Notes under the pieces: model-generated | Databases searched by the model: none | Told to the model about the DNA's origin: nothing | What the model saw: only the letters and a program-made list of their open reading frames with translations | Source of the DNA: Paraburkholderia silvatlantica | GTDB lineage: Bacteria > Pseudomonadota > Gammaproteobacteria > Burkholderiales > Burkholderiaceae | Direction: 5' to 3' | Length of the DNA: 64,000 nt | Assembly: GCF_003096715.1 (NCBI RefSeq) | Contig: NZ_QEOL01000008.1 | Location: 124,001-188,000, forward strand | Part shown: piece after piece, positions 44,223 to 53,466 of the stretch | Layout of the letters: every line of letters starts with the position of its first letter | Position numbering within the stretch: position 1 is the stretch's first letter | Program-made: the position numbers and the translations under genes

Positions 44223-46538
44223 CTAGAACGAAGTACCAATCTGAAACTGGAACTTCTGATACTGATCACCCGCGTGCTTCACGATCGGGAAGCCCAGATC
44301 GAGCTTGAGCGGCCCGATCGGCGAGATCCATTCAAGCCCCGCGCCATAACTGTAACGCAGGCCGTTCGCCCCGGTGCTGCTGCCTTCCGTGCCCCACACG
44401 TTGCCGCCGTCCACGAACGTGAACACGCGCAGCGTCCGGTCGTAACCCGTGCCGGGCAGCGGGAAAGTCAACTCGATATTGCCCACCACCATCTTCGAGC
44501 CGCCGATCGGATCGTTCGTCGTGGTGTCGCGCGGTCCGAGCGAGCCCGACTCGTAGCCGCGCACCGAACCGATACCGCCCGCATAGTAGTTCTTGAAGAT
44601 CGGATATGGCTTGCCGCCCAGACCGTTGCCGTATCCGCCCTGAAAGTTCAGCCCCAGCACGAAGCCTCGCGCGAATGAGTAGTAATACTGCATTTGTGCA
44701 TCGCCCTTGTAGTACTGCGTGCCCGCCGGCGTGCCGTATTCGGCATTGGCCTGCGCATAGTAGCCACGGCTCGGCACCAGCGCGCTGTCGCGGTTGTCGC
44801 GCGACCAACCCACGGTGAGCGGCACGGTGTTCGAGACGCGCCCGAACTCGTTGACGTAGTCGATATAGGTCTGCGGTGTGCTGGAGTCGACGTCGAGGCG
44901 GTCCTGCTCGATGCCGAGGCCGAAATACACCATGTCGGTCTCGGAGAACGGAATGCCGAACTTCATGTCCGCGCCATACGAAATGATGCGAAAGCTCGTG
45001 TCGTTCGTGCTCGAGTAGTAAAGCGGCTCGGTCGTCCGGTAGTAGACGTCGGTAATGCGCTTGATACCGTCCACCGTGAAATACGGATCGACCTGCGTGA
45101 CCGAGAGCGTACGGTACGTCGTGGCCGTATTCACGTTCAGCGAGAGGCTGTTGCCGGAGCCGAACACGTTGTCCTGCGAAATACCCGCCGAGATGATCGG
45201 CCCTTCGCCCGACCCGTAGCCGAGGCCCAGCGATAGCGTGCCGGTGGGTTTCTCGGTCACGTTCACGTTCACGTCCACCTCGTCCTGCGTACCTTCCACC
45301 GGCACCGTAGTCACCTCCACATCGGTGAAGTAGCCAAGGCGGTTGATGCGATCCTTCGAAAGCGCGAGACGGTTCGAATCGAACCACGAGCTTTCGAGCT
45401 GGCGCATTTCGCGCCGCACGACTTCGTCGCGGGTGCGTGTGTTGCCGGTGACGTTCACGCGGCGCACGTACACGCGGCGGCTCGGGTCGACCTGCAGCGT
45501 GAGCGCCACCGTATGGTCCTTCTGGTCGATTTCCGGCAGCGCGTTCACGGTCGCGAAGGCGTAGCCGTATTCGCCAAGCTTGTCGACAATCGCCTTGGTC
45601 GTGTCCTTGAGCTTTTGCGCCGAGAATCGCTGCCCCGGCTTGATGCCCACGAGCTTCTTCAACTCCGCCTCGCGGTCGAGCAGATTACCGGCCATGTTCA
45701 CGCTCGAGATCGTATAGGGCTCGCCCTCGTGAATCCCGATCGTCAAATACATGTCCTTCTTGTCGGGCGACAGCGAAACCTGGGTCGAATCGATATTGAA
45801 CTCCAGATAGCCACGGTCGAGATAGTACGAGCGCACGTTCTCGAGGTCGCCCGTGAGCTTCTCCTTCGAATACAGGTCGTTCTTCGTGTACCACGAAAAC
45901 CAGTTCGGCGTGGATAGCTGCATTTCATCGAGCAGCGTGCGCTCGCTAAAGGTGTGGTTGCCGATGAAATTGATCTGGCGGATCTTCGCGCTCGGCCCTT
46001 CGACCACCGAAAACAGCAGCCCGACGCGATTGCGGTCGATCGGCGTGACCGTAGTCGCGACCTCGGCCGCGTAGTAGCCGCGCGTGAGGTACTGGCGCTT
46101 GAGTTCCTGCTCCGCCTTGTCGACGAGCGCCTTGTCGTAGCTCTGGCCCGGCGAAAGTCCGACCGACTTGAGCGCCTTCGTCAAGTTATCCTTATCGAAT
46201 TCCTTGATGCCCGCGAAGTCGATCGTGCCGATGGCGGGCCGCTCCTGCACCTGCACGATCACTGTGCGGCCTTGGGTGGAAATGCGCACGTCGCTGAAGA
46301 GGCTCGTCGCGTAGAGCGCGCGAATGGCATCGGAGGCCTTGTCGTCGGTGAAGGTCTCGCCCTGCTTGATCGGCAAATAGGCGAACACGGTGCCCGGCTC
46401 GATGCGCGTCAGCCCGTCGATGCGGATGTCCTGGACCACGAAGGGCTCGGTGGCGTGCGCCGCCGCGGTCACGCCAATGCCGAAGCCGGCGAGAGTCAGT
46501 GCGCGCGCATAACGCGCCGTGGTAGTTGATGCCGTCAT
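44223..46538 (-). CDS. BamA-family outer membrane assembly protein (orphan paralog)
   Basis: 771 aa from ATG 46538 (MTASTTTARYARALTLAGFG), with a signal peptide ending AAAHA. Five POTRA repeats span ~30-430 (FVVQDIRIDGLTRIEPGTVF; RQINFIGNHTFSERTLLDEM; VYVRRVNVTGNTRTRDEVVR), then a 16-strand barrel with the conserved VRGYESGSLGPRD loop (usual VRGF/Y motif) and C-terminal aromatic FQFQIGTSF. BamA inserts outer-membrane proteins. Housekeeping bamA normally sits next to rseP, skp and lpxD; none of those is here, so this is an additional paralog. Confidence 0.93.
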   Translation of the reverse strand: MTASTTTARYARALTLAGFGIGVTAAAHATEPFVVQDIRIDGLTRIEPGTVFAYLPIKQGETFTDDKASDAIRALYATSLFSDVRISTQGRTVIVQVQERPAIGTIDFAGIKEFDKDNLTKALKSVGLSPGQSYDKALVDKAEQELKRQYLTRGYYAAEVATTVTPIDRNRVGLLFSVVEGPSAKIRQINFIGNHTFSERTLLDEMQLSTPNWFSWYTKNDLYSKEKLTGDLENVRSYYLDRGYLEFNIDSTQVSLSPDKKDMYLTIGIHEGEPYTISSVNMAGNLLDREAELKKLVGIKPGQRFSAQKLKDTTKAIVDKLGEYGYAFATVNALPEIDQKDHTVALTLQVDPSRRVYVRRVNVTGNTRTRDEVVRREMRQLESSWFDSNRLALSKDRINRLGYFTDVEVTTVPVEGTQDEVDVNVNVTEKPTGTLSLGLGYGSGEGPIISAGISQDNVFGSGNSLSLNVNTATTYRTLSVTQVDPYFTVDGIKRITDVYYRTTEPLYYSSTNDTSFRIISYGADMKFGIPFSETDMVYFGLGIEQDRLDVDSSTPQTYIDYVNEFGRVSNTVPLTVGWSRDNRDSALVPSRGYYAQANAEYGTPAGTQYYKGDAQMQYYYSFARGFVLGLNFQGGYGNGLGGKPYPIFKNYYAGGIGSVRGYESGSLGPRDTTTNDPIGGSKMVVGNIELTFPLPGTGYDRTLRVFTFVDGGNVWGTEGSSTGANGLRYSYGAGLEWISPIGPLKLDLGFPIVKHAGDQYQKFQFQIGTSF

Positions 46539-46677
46539 GCGGGAGGTCGAATGTGAAGCCAACGAAAGAGCCGTGAAAACGCCGAATGCGGCATTACCGG
46601 GCGCGAGACGCGCGCGGCCGGCATCCACGGATACGGGGTGTACGACGAGTGCCGCAAGCGAAGCCGGCGCGCCACGC

Positions 46678-47076
46678 CTATTGCATGCTCGCGCGGCCAG
46701 GGAGGCGCATCTTCGCGAGCCCCGTTGCGAGCGAGAGCACCTCGGTCATGTGCACGGCTTGCGCGGGCTGCAGGCGGAACGACAATTCGGCGCCGCCGGG
46801 CAGACGAAAACTCACCACGAGATGCTGCACGTCGCCCGACTCGCGGCCGATCTCCCAGGCCTCGCAAGGCATAGTGAATTTCACGCTCGCGGTCTTGTGG
46901 CGGATGCGCTCGGAGCGGCCAATCGCGTTGGAAAGCGCGGCGAGCAGTTCATGCATCACGGAGCAATGCAGCGCGACGCTGTCCGGCTGATTGCCGTTCA
47001 CCATCAGGTACTGGCCGTCCGCAGTCAGCTCGAAATCGCGCAGGGAATGAATGGCAAGAGCCGGGGACGAGGGCAT
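46678..47076 (-). CDS. Conserved hypothetical protein
   Basis: 132 aa from ATG 47076 behind GGAGCG. Alternating strands (FELTADGQYLMVNGNQ; HLVVSFRLPGGAELSFRLQPAQAVHMTEVLSLATG). No signal peptide, membrane segment or known motif. I do not recognise it. It is 139 bp upstream of the BamA start on the same strand, but the gap argues against tight coupling. Confidence 0.6.
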   Translation of the reverse strand: MPSSPALAIHSLRDFELTADGQYLMVNGNQPDSVALHCSVMHELLAALSNAIGRSERIRHKTASVKFTMPCEAWEIGRESGDVQHLVVSFRLPGGAELSFRLQPAQAVHMTEVLSLATGLAKMRLPGRASMQ

Positions 47077-47511
47077 GAGCGGCGCTCCGTTACAAAAGCA
47101 TCGGCGGAGTCTAGTGCGCTGGGCGTGTTGCGGGCGTTACCCCCGCATTACGGGGATTACTTTCATCAATATTGCGCGGGGGCCGGACCCGGTCGTTTCG
47201 CACGCACCCATTTGCGCGCCACGCCAATACCCTGCGTGCGTGCAGCGGCTTTCAATCTCCTCTCGCCTGCACGATGTCCCAGTTGCCTTGAATAATGTTT
47301 GGTAACCGTGCCGGTTACGTTCGCTTTCTATCGGCAAACACCGCGACGCTCGCCCGTACCGCGAGCGGCATCTCCGCCAGGCGCGCCGCCGTGTGCGCGA
47401 AACGCACCTGGAGGCCGTAGAACGCGCGTTCGGGTGTCAACGGGCCTCGTCTCCTTCGTCCACGATACAATGCGGCTGCGTCCGATCCGTCCCCCGCTGC
47501 CCCTATCCGAC
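47077..47511. other. Non-coding gap upstream of squalene synthase-like gene
   Basis: 435 bp without a convincing gene. The first part is GC-rich with a C/G-palindromic CCCCGCATTACGGGG block near 47141; the portion before 47512 contains an in-frame ATG (47470) that could extend the next gene by 14 codons. I see no strong promoter palindrome. Confidence 0.5.
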
Positions 47512-48567
47512 ATGCAGAATTCTACCCGGGCCTTCCTGTTGGGCCCGTTGCTCAAAGGCGTTTCCCGTTCGTTCTACCTCACGATGCGCGTGCTGCCCGC
47601 CGGCATGCGCGACCCCGTGGGCGAAGCCTATCTGCTCGCGCGCGCCGCCGACACCATTGCCGACACCGCGCTGATTCCGCCCGAGCGGCGGCTCGCCCTG
47701 CTGCTCGCGCTGCGCGAGCGCGTGAACGGCGCGACGAACCATGACACCCTGCTCGCCGATCTCGCAGGCGAGGTTGCGGGCCAGCAAACGCAATCGGACG
47801 AGAAGCTGCTGCTCGAATCGCTGGGCGGCGCGCTCGACGTGCTCACGCAACTCGGCGACGCCGACCGCAAGGCCGTGCGCGAGATCGTCACGACGCTCAC
47901 CGAAGGCATGGAGTTCGATCTACGCACCTTCCCCGACGAGCGCTCGGGCCAGGTGGCCGCACTCAAAGCGTGGGACGAACTCGACCGCTACACGTATCTC
48001 GTGGCGGGCTGCGTCGGCGAGTTCTGGACGAAGATGACCTACATGCACTTGCCCGGAACGCTCGCGCCCTCGCTGGAACAAACCATGTACACGCGCGGCA
48101 TCCGCTTCGGCAAGGCCTTGCAGATGGTGAACGTACTGCGGGACTGCGGCAAGGATCTGCGCATTGGCCGCTGCTACCTGCCCGCTTCGATGCTGGCCCA
48201 GGCAGGGCTCACCGGGCAGGACCTGCTGCAGCCCGGCGCCTCGGCGCGCGCACGGCCGATCATGCTCGAACTCGTGCGCATCGCGCTCGATCATTTCCGC
48301 GCGGCCATCGACTATACGTTTGCGCTGCCGCGCCTTTCGGTGCGTCTGCGGCTTGCCTGCCTGTGGCCCATTCTCATCGGCCTCGAAACGCTCGAACGCC
48401 TTGTCGACAACGACGACTGGCTCGATCCCGCGAAGACCTCGAAGGTCACGCGCAACGATGTCTATCGCATTCTTGCCTGCTCCACCGCGCTCGCGCCTTC
48501 CAATGCGCTGCTCGGCGTGTGGTTCAGGCGGCTCTTCGCGCGCGTCGAGGCTCGCATCAGGGCCTAG
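47512..48567 (+). CDS. Squalene/phytoene synthase family protein
   Basis: 351 aa from ATG 47512 (or 47470 for a 14-residue longer form). Both Asp-rich Mg-diphosphate motifs are present: DTIAD (Asp47 and Asp51, in LLARAADTIADTALIPPERR) and NVLRDCGKDLRIGRCYLP (Asp211, Asp215). The head-to-head prenyl transferase fold condenses two prenyl diphosphates (farnesyl or geranylgeranyl). The long C-terminal helix region (KVTRNDVYRILA) is more like squalene synthase. No carotenoid or hopanoid genes flank it, so the product is unknown. Confidence 0.88.
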   Translation: MQNSTRAFLLGPLLKGVSRSFYLTMRVLPAGMRDPVGEAYLLARAADTIADTALIPPERRLALLLALRERVNGATNHDTLLADLAGEVAGQQTQSDEKLLLESLGGALDVLTQLGDADRKAVREIVTTLTEGMEFDLRTFPDERSGQVAALKAWDELDRYTYLVAGCVGEFWTKMTYMHLPGTLAPSLEQTMYTRGIRFGKALQMVNVLRDCGKDLRIGRCYLPASMLAQAGLTGQDLLQPGASARARPIMLELVRIALDHFRAAIDYTFALPRLSVRLRLACLWPILIGLETLERLVDNDDWLDPAKTSKVTRNDVYRILACSTALAPSNALLGVWFRRLFARVEARIRA

Positions 48568-48595
48568 GGCCTGTTCACGCTAATAACAGGCCCTA
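48565..48595 (+). terminator. Hairpin overlapping the squalene synthase-like stop
   Basis: TAGGGCCTGTT (48565-48575) and AACAGGCCCTA (48585-48595) form an 11-bp perfect stem that includes the stop codon. No T run follows on the plus strand, so it may be Rho-assisted or a stabilising 3' hairpin. Confidence 0.5.
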
Positions 48596-48608
48596 GCAAA
48601 TATGGTCG

Positions 48609-48636
48609 AAAAAAAGCGCGCTTCACCGCGCGCCTT
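48609..48636 (-). terminator. Terminator of mmsA-mmsB
   Basis: On the minus strand, a GCGCGC stem (48628-48633 with 48616-48621) is followed by a run of seven T (complement of A48609-48615). It begins 23 bp after the mmsB stop. Confidence 0.75.
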
Positions 48637-48658
48637 TCGCGACTCGAAACTACGCGCC

Positions 48659-49549
48659 TCAGCCTTTCCCGGCGCGATACAGCTTGATGATCGCCGAGAA
48701 GTCGAGCTTGCCGTCGCCGTGGCTGCTCATCGCCTGATAGAGCTGCTGCGCGAGCGCCCCCATGTACGCGGGCTGATGCACGCCTTTGGCCGCGTCGGTG
48801 GCGAGCCCCAGATCCTTGAGCATGAGGTCCGTGCCGAAGCCGCCCGTGTAGCCGCGTGAAGAAGGCGCCGTCTCGATCACGCCCGGATACGGGTTGTACG
48901 TATCCGAACTCCAGCAACGGCCCGTGGACGTGTTCATGATGCCGCCCAGCACTTTCGGGTCGATGCCGAGCGCCTCTCCCAGCGCCATCGCTTCGGCCAC
49001 GCCGGCCATCGTGATGCCCAGCACGAGGTTGTTGCAGATCTTCGCCACCTGCCCCGTGCCGGTCTCGCCGCAATGGACGATGTTCTTGCCCATGCCCGAG
49101 AGCACCGGCTTTACGCTCTCGTAGTGCGCCGCGCTGCCGCCCACCATGAAGGTGAGCGTGCCCGCTGCCGCGCCGCCCGTGCCGCCCGACACCGGCGCAT
49201 CGACGAACGCGTTCCCCTGCGCCTCGGCCAGCTTCGCGAACTCCTTGACGCTCGCAGGGTCGATCGTGCTCGAATCGATGATCGTCACGCCCTTCGCGAT
49301 GCCCGCCAGCACGCCGTCTTGCGCGGTGAGCACACTGCGCACGTGCGCCGCCGCCGGCAGCATGGTGATGACGCACTCCGCACCGCTTGCCGCCGCCTTC
49401 GCCGATGCGGCCTTCTGCGCGCCGGCCTCGGCGAGCGTTTGCATCGCGCTCGCGCTCAAGTCGAACACCGCCACCGTGTGTCCCGCCTTGAGCAGGTTGA
49501 GCGCCATCGGTGCGCCCATGTGGCCCAGCCCGACGAATCCGATTTTCAT
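48659..49549 (-). CDS. mmsB: 3-hydroxyisobutyrate dehydrogenase
   Basis: 296 aa. Rossmann motif GFVGLGHMGAPMALNLLKAGH, substrate-binding DAPVSGGTGGAAAGTLTFMVGG, catalytic Lys in GTGQVAKICNNLVLG, and C-terminal GGFGTDLMLKDLGLA. It oxidises 3-hydroxyisobutyrate to methylmalonate semialdehyde with NAD+ in valine catabolism. It follows mmsA by 51 bp. Confidence 0.93.
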   Translation of the reverse strand: MKIGFVGLGHMGAPMALNLLKAGHTVAVFDLSASAMQTLAEAGAQKAASAKAAASGAECVITMLPAAAHVRSVLTAQDGVLAGIAKGVTIIDSSTIDPASVKEFAKLAEAQGNAFVDAPVSGGTGGAAAGTLTFMVGGSAAHYESVKPVLSGMGKNIVHCGETGTGQVAKICNNLVLGITMAGVAEAMALGEALGIDPKVLGGIMNTSTGRCWSSDTYNPYPGVIETAPSSRGYTGGFGTDLMLKDLGLATDAAKGVHQPAYMGALAQQLYQAMSSHGDGKLDFSAIIKLYRAGKG

Positions 49550-49600
49550 GAGCCTTTCTCCCTTATTGTTCGGTACTCCATGTTTATACCGGGCGGCGCA

Positions 49601-51127
49601 TCAGCGCAGGCTGATCGTCGTGTTCACGCCGTCGCTCACGGTCGCATCGTCGAACCAGCGCGCGGTAACCGTCTTGGTTTGCGTGTAGAACTGCACGACC
49701 TGCTTGCCGTACGGGCCGAGGTCGCCGAGCTTCGAACCGCGCGAACCCGTGAAGCTGAAATACGGCACCGGCACCGGAATCGGAATGTTGATGCCGACCT
49801 GGCCAATGTCGATCTCGCTCTGGAACTTGCGCGCCGCCGCGCCGCTCTGCGTGAAGAGGCCCACGCCGTTGCCGAACGGATTCGCGTTGACGATGGCGAT
49901 CGCTTCATCAAGCGTCCTGGCAGTGAGCACAACGAGCACCGGCCCGAAGATCTCGTGCGTATAGATGTCCATGTCGGTCTTCACGTTGGTGAACACCGTG
50001 GGACCGATGAAGTTGCCGTTCTCGTAGCCCGGCACCTTCACGTCGCGGCCATCCAGCGCAAGCGTGGCGCCCTGTTTCACGCCCGAGTCGATCAGGCTGA
50101 GAATGCGCGTTTTAGCGGCGCGCGAAACGACCGGGCCAACATCGGTCTTCGCCTCATGGCCCGCATTGACCTTGAGCGTCTTCGCCTTTTCCACCAGCTC
50201 ATCCACCCATTGCTGCGCGGTGCCCACGAACACGGCTACGGAAGTCGCCATGCAGCGCTGGCCCGCTGCGCCGAACGCCGCGCCGACGAGCGCATTGAGC
50301 GCCTGCTCGCGATTCGCATCGGGCAGCACGACAGCGTGATTCTTCGCGCCCATCATCGACTGCACGCGCTTGCCGTGCTCGCTGCCCAGACGATAAACGT
50401 GCGTGCCCACGGCCGTCGAGCCGACGAACGAAATCGCCTTCACGAGTTCGTGCGTGCAGATCGCATCGACGACTTCCTTGCCGCCGTGCACGACGTTGAG
50501 GACGCCTTTCGGAATGCCCGCCTCGATGGCGAGTTCCACGAGCTGCATGGTCGACAGCGGGTCCTGCTCCGAAGGCTTGAGCACGAACGTATTGCCGCAA
50601 ACGATCGCCATCGGGAACATCCACAGCGGAATCATCGCGGGGAAATTGAACGGCGTGATGCCGGCGCACACGCCTAGCGGCTGCTGCAGCGTATAGGTGT
50701 CCACGCCGCCCGCCACGTTCTCGGCGAAACCGCCTTGCTGCAGCGTGCCGATCGAGCAGGCGTGCTCGACCACTTCGAGGCCGCGGAAGATGTCGCCCTC
50801 GGCGTCCGGCAGCGTCTTGCCCTGCTCGGCGGTAAGCGTCTGCGCGATGCGCGGCATATGCTCGCGAATCAACGCCTGCAGTTTGAGCATGATGCGCATG
50901 CGCGTGCCGAGCGGAGTGTTCTTCCACGTGGCGAACGCGGCGTGCGCGGCCTTCACGGCCTGATCCACTTCCTCGACGGTCGCGAACGGCACGCGCGCGA
51001 GCAGTTCCTGCGTGGCCGGATTGACGATGTCGCGCCATTCCTTCGTTTTCGATTCGACGAACTCGCCGTCGATGAGCAGCTTGACGGTCGAAACTTGCGC
51101 GTTGGATGCCTGGGTCACTGCGTTCAT
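49601..51127 (-). CDS. mmsA: Methylmalonate-semialdehyde dehydrogenase (CoA-acylating)
   Basis: 508 aa. ALDH superfamily fold with [18 protein letters not shown], catalytic Cys in [20 protein letters not shown] region [13 protein letters not shown] and the MmsA-specific [24 protein letters not shown]. It converts methylmalonate or malonate semialdehyde to propionyl- or acetyl-CoA, CO2 and NADH. GGGAGAG precedes the start. With mmsB it forms a valine/thymine catabolic operon, divergent from the LysR gene. Confidence 0.95.
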   Translation of the reverse strand: MNAVTQASNAQVSTVKLLIDGEFVESKTKEWRDIVNPATQELLARVPFATVEEVDQAVKAAHAAFATWKNTPLGTRMRIMLKLQALIREHMPRIAQTLTAEQGKTLPDAEGDIFRGLEVVEHACSIGTLQQGGFAENVAGGVDTYTLQQPLGVCAGITPFNFPAMIPLWMFPMAIVCGNTFVLKPSEQDPLSTMQLVELAIEAGIPKGVLNVVHGGKEVVDAICTHELVKAISFVGSTAVGTHVYRLGSEHGKRVQSMMGAKNHAVVLPDANREQALNALVGAAFGAAGQRCMATSVAVFVGTAQQWVDELVEKAKTLKVNAGHEAKTDVGPVVSRAAKTRILSLIDSGVKQGATLALDGRDVKVPGYENGNFIGPTVFTNVKTDMDIYTHEIFGPVLVVLTARTLDEAIAIVNANPFGNGVGLFTQSGAAARKFQSEIDIGQVGINIPIPVPVPYFSFTGSRGSKLGDLGPYGKQVVQFYTQTKTVTARWFDDATVSDGVNTTISLR

Positions 51128-51413
51128 CGTGAACTCTCCCTGATGGATTCGAACGGGCCGGCCATGGCCGGATATGGCGAAAAGTGCGGAGTCGGCGAAA
51201 TCTTCAGCCGCAGCACGCGCGCGAGCACTGTGTGCAAACGTGTGCAGTCATGTCGAGCGTGCTGAGAGTGGAGCTGGGCGAGGTAAAGGAGAGTCCTGCT
51301 GAATACGGGCGCGCCAGGCCCGCAGGGGGAACGACTGCATTTGCATCGTCTGTCTCCATCCTTATTGTCGTGCGACCGTGTCTGTTTCCGCCGCATTCGT
51401 CAACGAGTATAGT

Positions 51414-51423
51414 TATTCGAATA
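51414..51423. promoter_or_regulatory. TATTCGAATA palindrome in the mmsA / LysR divergent gap
   Basis: Perfect 10-bp palindrome in an A/T-rich patch 58 bp before the LysR start. Candidate LysR operator controlling mmsA and itself. The rest of the 353-bp gap (51128-51480) shows nothing else I can support. Confidence 0.4.
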
Positions 51424-51480
51424 TCCACGGCATAGAGATGAAAAAGCCCATCCGATATGCAAAAAAACACAACGAGCAGC

Positions 51481-52410
51481 ATGGAGACACTGAACTGGGA
51501 CGATCTGCGCTACTTCCTCGAAGTCGCGCGCACACAGCGCGCGAGCGGCGCAGCGAAACGCCTGGGCGTTGACCACACCACGGTCGCGCGCCGGGTGCGC
51601 GAGCTGGAGGCAGCGCTAGGTACCGTCCTGTTCGACAAATCACGCTCGGGCGGCTTCGTGCTGACGGCCGAAGGCCAGCGCCTGCTGGCTTACGCGGATG
51701 CCGTGGAAACCACGGTGCAATCGGCGAGCGAGCAGTTCGCGATCGGCGCGCAGTCGCTCTCGGGCCATGTGCGCGTGGGTTCGACGGAGGGCTTCGGCTG
51801 CTTCTTTCTTGCACCGCAATTGGCGCGCTTCACGGGCCAGCATCCCGACATGTCGATCGACCTCTTGCCGGTGCCGCATTTCGTGAGCCTTTCGAAGCGC
51901 GAGGCCGACCTCGCGATCATGCTGGAGCGCCCCGAGCGCGGACAGTACGTCTACACGAAGCTATGCGACTACCGCTTGCGCCTGTACGGCACGCCGGCGT
52001 ATCTCGAGCGCCACGCACGCATTCGCACGGCCGCCGACTTGCGCAATCACGCCTTCATCAGCTATGTCGCCGATCTGGCTTTCAGCCACGAGTTGCTCTA
52101 CCTCGAACGCACGGCGCCGAACGTGACCGCGAACCTGTGCAGCACCAGCGTGATCGCGCAATACCATGCTGCGCTGCAGGGCAGCGCGCTCGCGATCCTG
52201 CCTTGCTTCATGGCCGAACCAGACCCGCGCCTCGTGCCGATCCTGCCCGACGAAGTCATGGTGACGCGGCGCTTCTGGCTGTGCAGCCGCGAGGACTTGC
52301 GCAAGCTGCGACGCATCACGTCGCTGTGGGATTATCTGCGCGCGGCCGCCGACGCCAATCGCCCGCTGCTGATGGGCGAATCGCCGGAAATGCATTACGT
52401 CGAGCCGTGA
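51481..52410 (+). CDS. LysR family transcriptional regulator
   Basis: 309 aa from ATG 51481 (METLNWDDLRYFLEVARTQR), or 317 aa from ATG 51457; neither has a strong ribosome-binding site and the shorter start fits the family. HTH ASGAAKRLGVDHTTVARRVRELEAALG, effector domain GSTEGFGCFFLAPQLARFTGQHPDMSIDLLP. Divergent from mmsA and therefore its probable activator. The second domain ends at HYVEP. Confidence 0.88.
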   Translation: METLNWDDLRYFLEVARTQRASGAAKRLGVDHTTVARRVRELEAALGTVLFDKSRSGGFVLTAEGQRLLAYADAVETTVQSASEQFAIGAQSLSGHVRVGSTEGFGCFFLAPQLARFTGQHPDMSIDLLPVPHFVSLSKREADLAIMLERPERGQYVYTKLCDYRLRLYGTPAYLERHARIRTAADLRNHAFISYVADLAFSHELLYLERTAPNVTANLCSTSVIAQYHAALQGSALAILPCFMAEPDPRLVPILPDEVMVTRRFWLCSREDLRKLRRITSLWDYLRAAADANRPLLMGESPEMHYVEP

Positions 52411-52456
52411 GCGCAACGCGCTTGACGGCATAGCGCGTCATGTTTCGCGAGGCAAT

Positions 52457-52501
52457 AAAAAAGCCGCACATGCAGTCCACCAACGGGACTGCATGTGCGG
52501 C
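52457..52501 (-). terminator. Terminator of BON-domain gene (and LysR read-through stop)
   Basis: GCCGCACATGCAGTCC (52463-52478) pairs perfectly with GGACTGCATGTGCGGC (52486-52501), a 16-bp stem with a 7-nt loop. On the minus strand it is followed by T6 (complement of A52457-52462). It lies 80 bp after the BON stop and would also block read-through from the converging LysR gene. Confidence 0.88.
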
Positions 52502-52580
52502 CTTCAGGAAGAAAGACATTTGCTGCTGCGGCGGCGCCCGCACCTCGACGGGCGATGGACGCGCGCCGGCCAGCCGACGC

Positions 52581-52979
52581 TCAGGTCCCAACCGGGCGGA
52601 TGGTCAGCGCGTTGCGCACCGACGTCACGCCTTCGACGCCCTTGGCGACATCGCCAGCGCGCTGGATCTGCGACGAATCGGGCACGGTGCCTTGCAGCGT
52701 GACGGCGCCGTCTTTCGCGCGCACGGTGATGTTGGAGACGCTCACGTTCTTGTCACGCGCGAGGGCCGCACGGACCTTGCGGCCGAGCGCACGGTTCGCT
52801 GCGCGTGCCTGACGCAACGCTGCCTTCGATTGATTGACGTTGTGCTGGGCTGCGGCCGTCGGGCCGCTGGCAGGGGCTTCTGCGGCCGCCGGGGCCGAGG
52901 CGTCCTGCGCGTAGACCTGGAACGAGGCCGCCACGAGTGCCGTGGCTGCGGCAAGCTTGAACATCTGAATAGCCTTCAT
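52581..52979 (-). CDS. BON domain-containing periplasmic protein
   Basis: 132 aa. Signal peptide (MKAIQMFKLAAATALVAASF, cleavage after YAQ). A proline/alanine-rich linker precedes a BON domain: LGRKVRAALARDKNVSVSNITVRAKDGAVTLQGTVPDSSQIQRAGDVAKGVEGVTSVRN. BON modules bind phospholipid or outer-membrane surfaces (OsmY, Kbp). RBS GGAGAAA. Probably stress-related envelope protein. Confidence 0.85.
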   Translation of the reverse strand: MKAIQMFKLAAATALVAASFQVYAQDASAPAAAEAPASGPTAAAQHNVNQSKAALRQARAANRALGRKVRAALARDKNVSVSNITVRAKDGAVTLQGTVPDSSQIQRAGDVAKGVEGVTSVRNALTIRPVGT

Positions 52980-53466
52980 GCAGTTTCTCCTGTTGTCAGT
53001 CTTATTGCTGGCCCAGGAATGGGCCGTTAACTACACCATTGACTACAAAACATTCACGCACCAAACGGCGATGGGGAGTAACAATACCGCAACTATTTCA
53101 TTCTTGACACGAAGCGTGCCCAATCTGTGATTCCACGCCACACTTTCCGCCGCTTTCCGCAGACGAATACAGACGATTGTGCAAATAGTGAAGCCATCGC
53201 GCAAGCCGGCAATTGAATAGCTTCACAAGCCCGTTTTACGGTCCATTCACCGGCGTTACATTGCCATGCTTAACTTAAACGTGCGGTGCAGCGCCCTCGG
53301 CCATGATCCGCTTTGGTGCATGCGATATGAATACAATGACTAATCGCGTAATCCAGAGCGGGATTGAGCCGCTTTATTCAAACAGCAACGCGCATCACAC
53401 AAGCAGCGTTGACAATACGGTCAGCGGCTAACCCGAATACCCGTTGCGCAATACGCGAGGCCTGCA
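52980..53466. other. A/T-rich non-coding gap
   Basis: 487 bp between the BON and LysR genes, lower in GC than its surroundings, with stop codons in all frames that I checked. No palindrome or RNA structure stands out. It holds the BON gene promoter region and the LysR 3' end. Confidence 0.5.

Noticed and set aside
53041..53466. Small plus-strand frame (53364-53546)
   Set aside because: Partly overlaps the LysR 3' end and has no ribosome-binding site or family signal.
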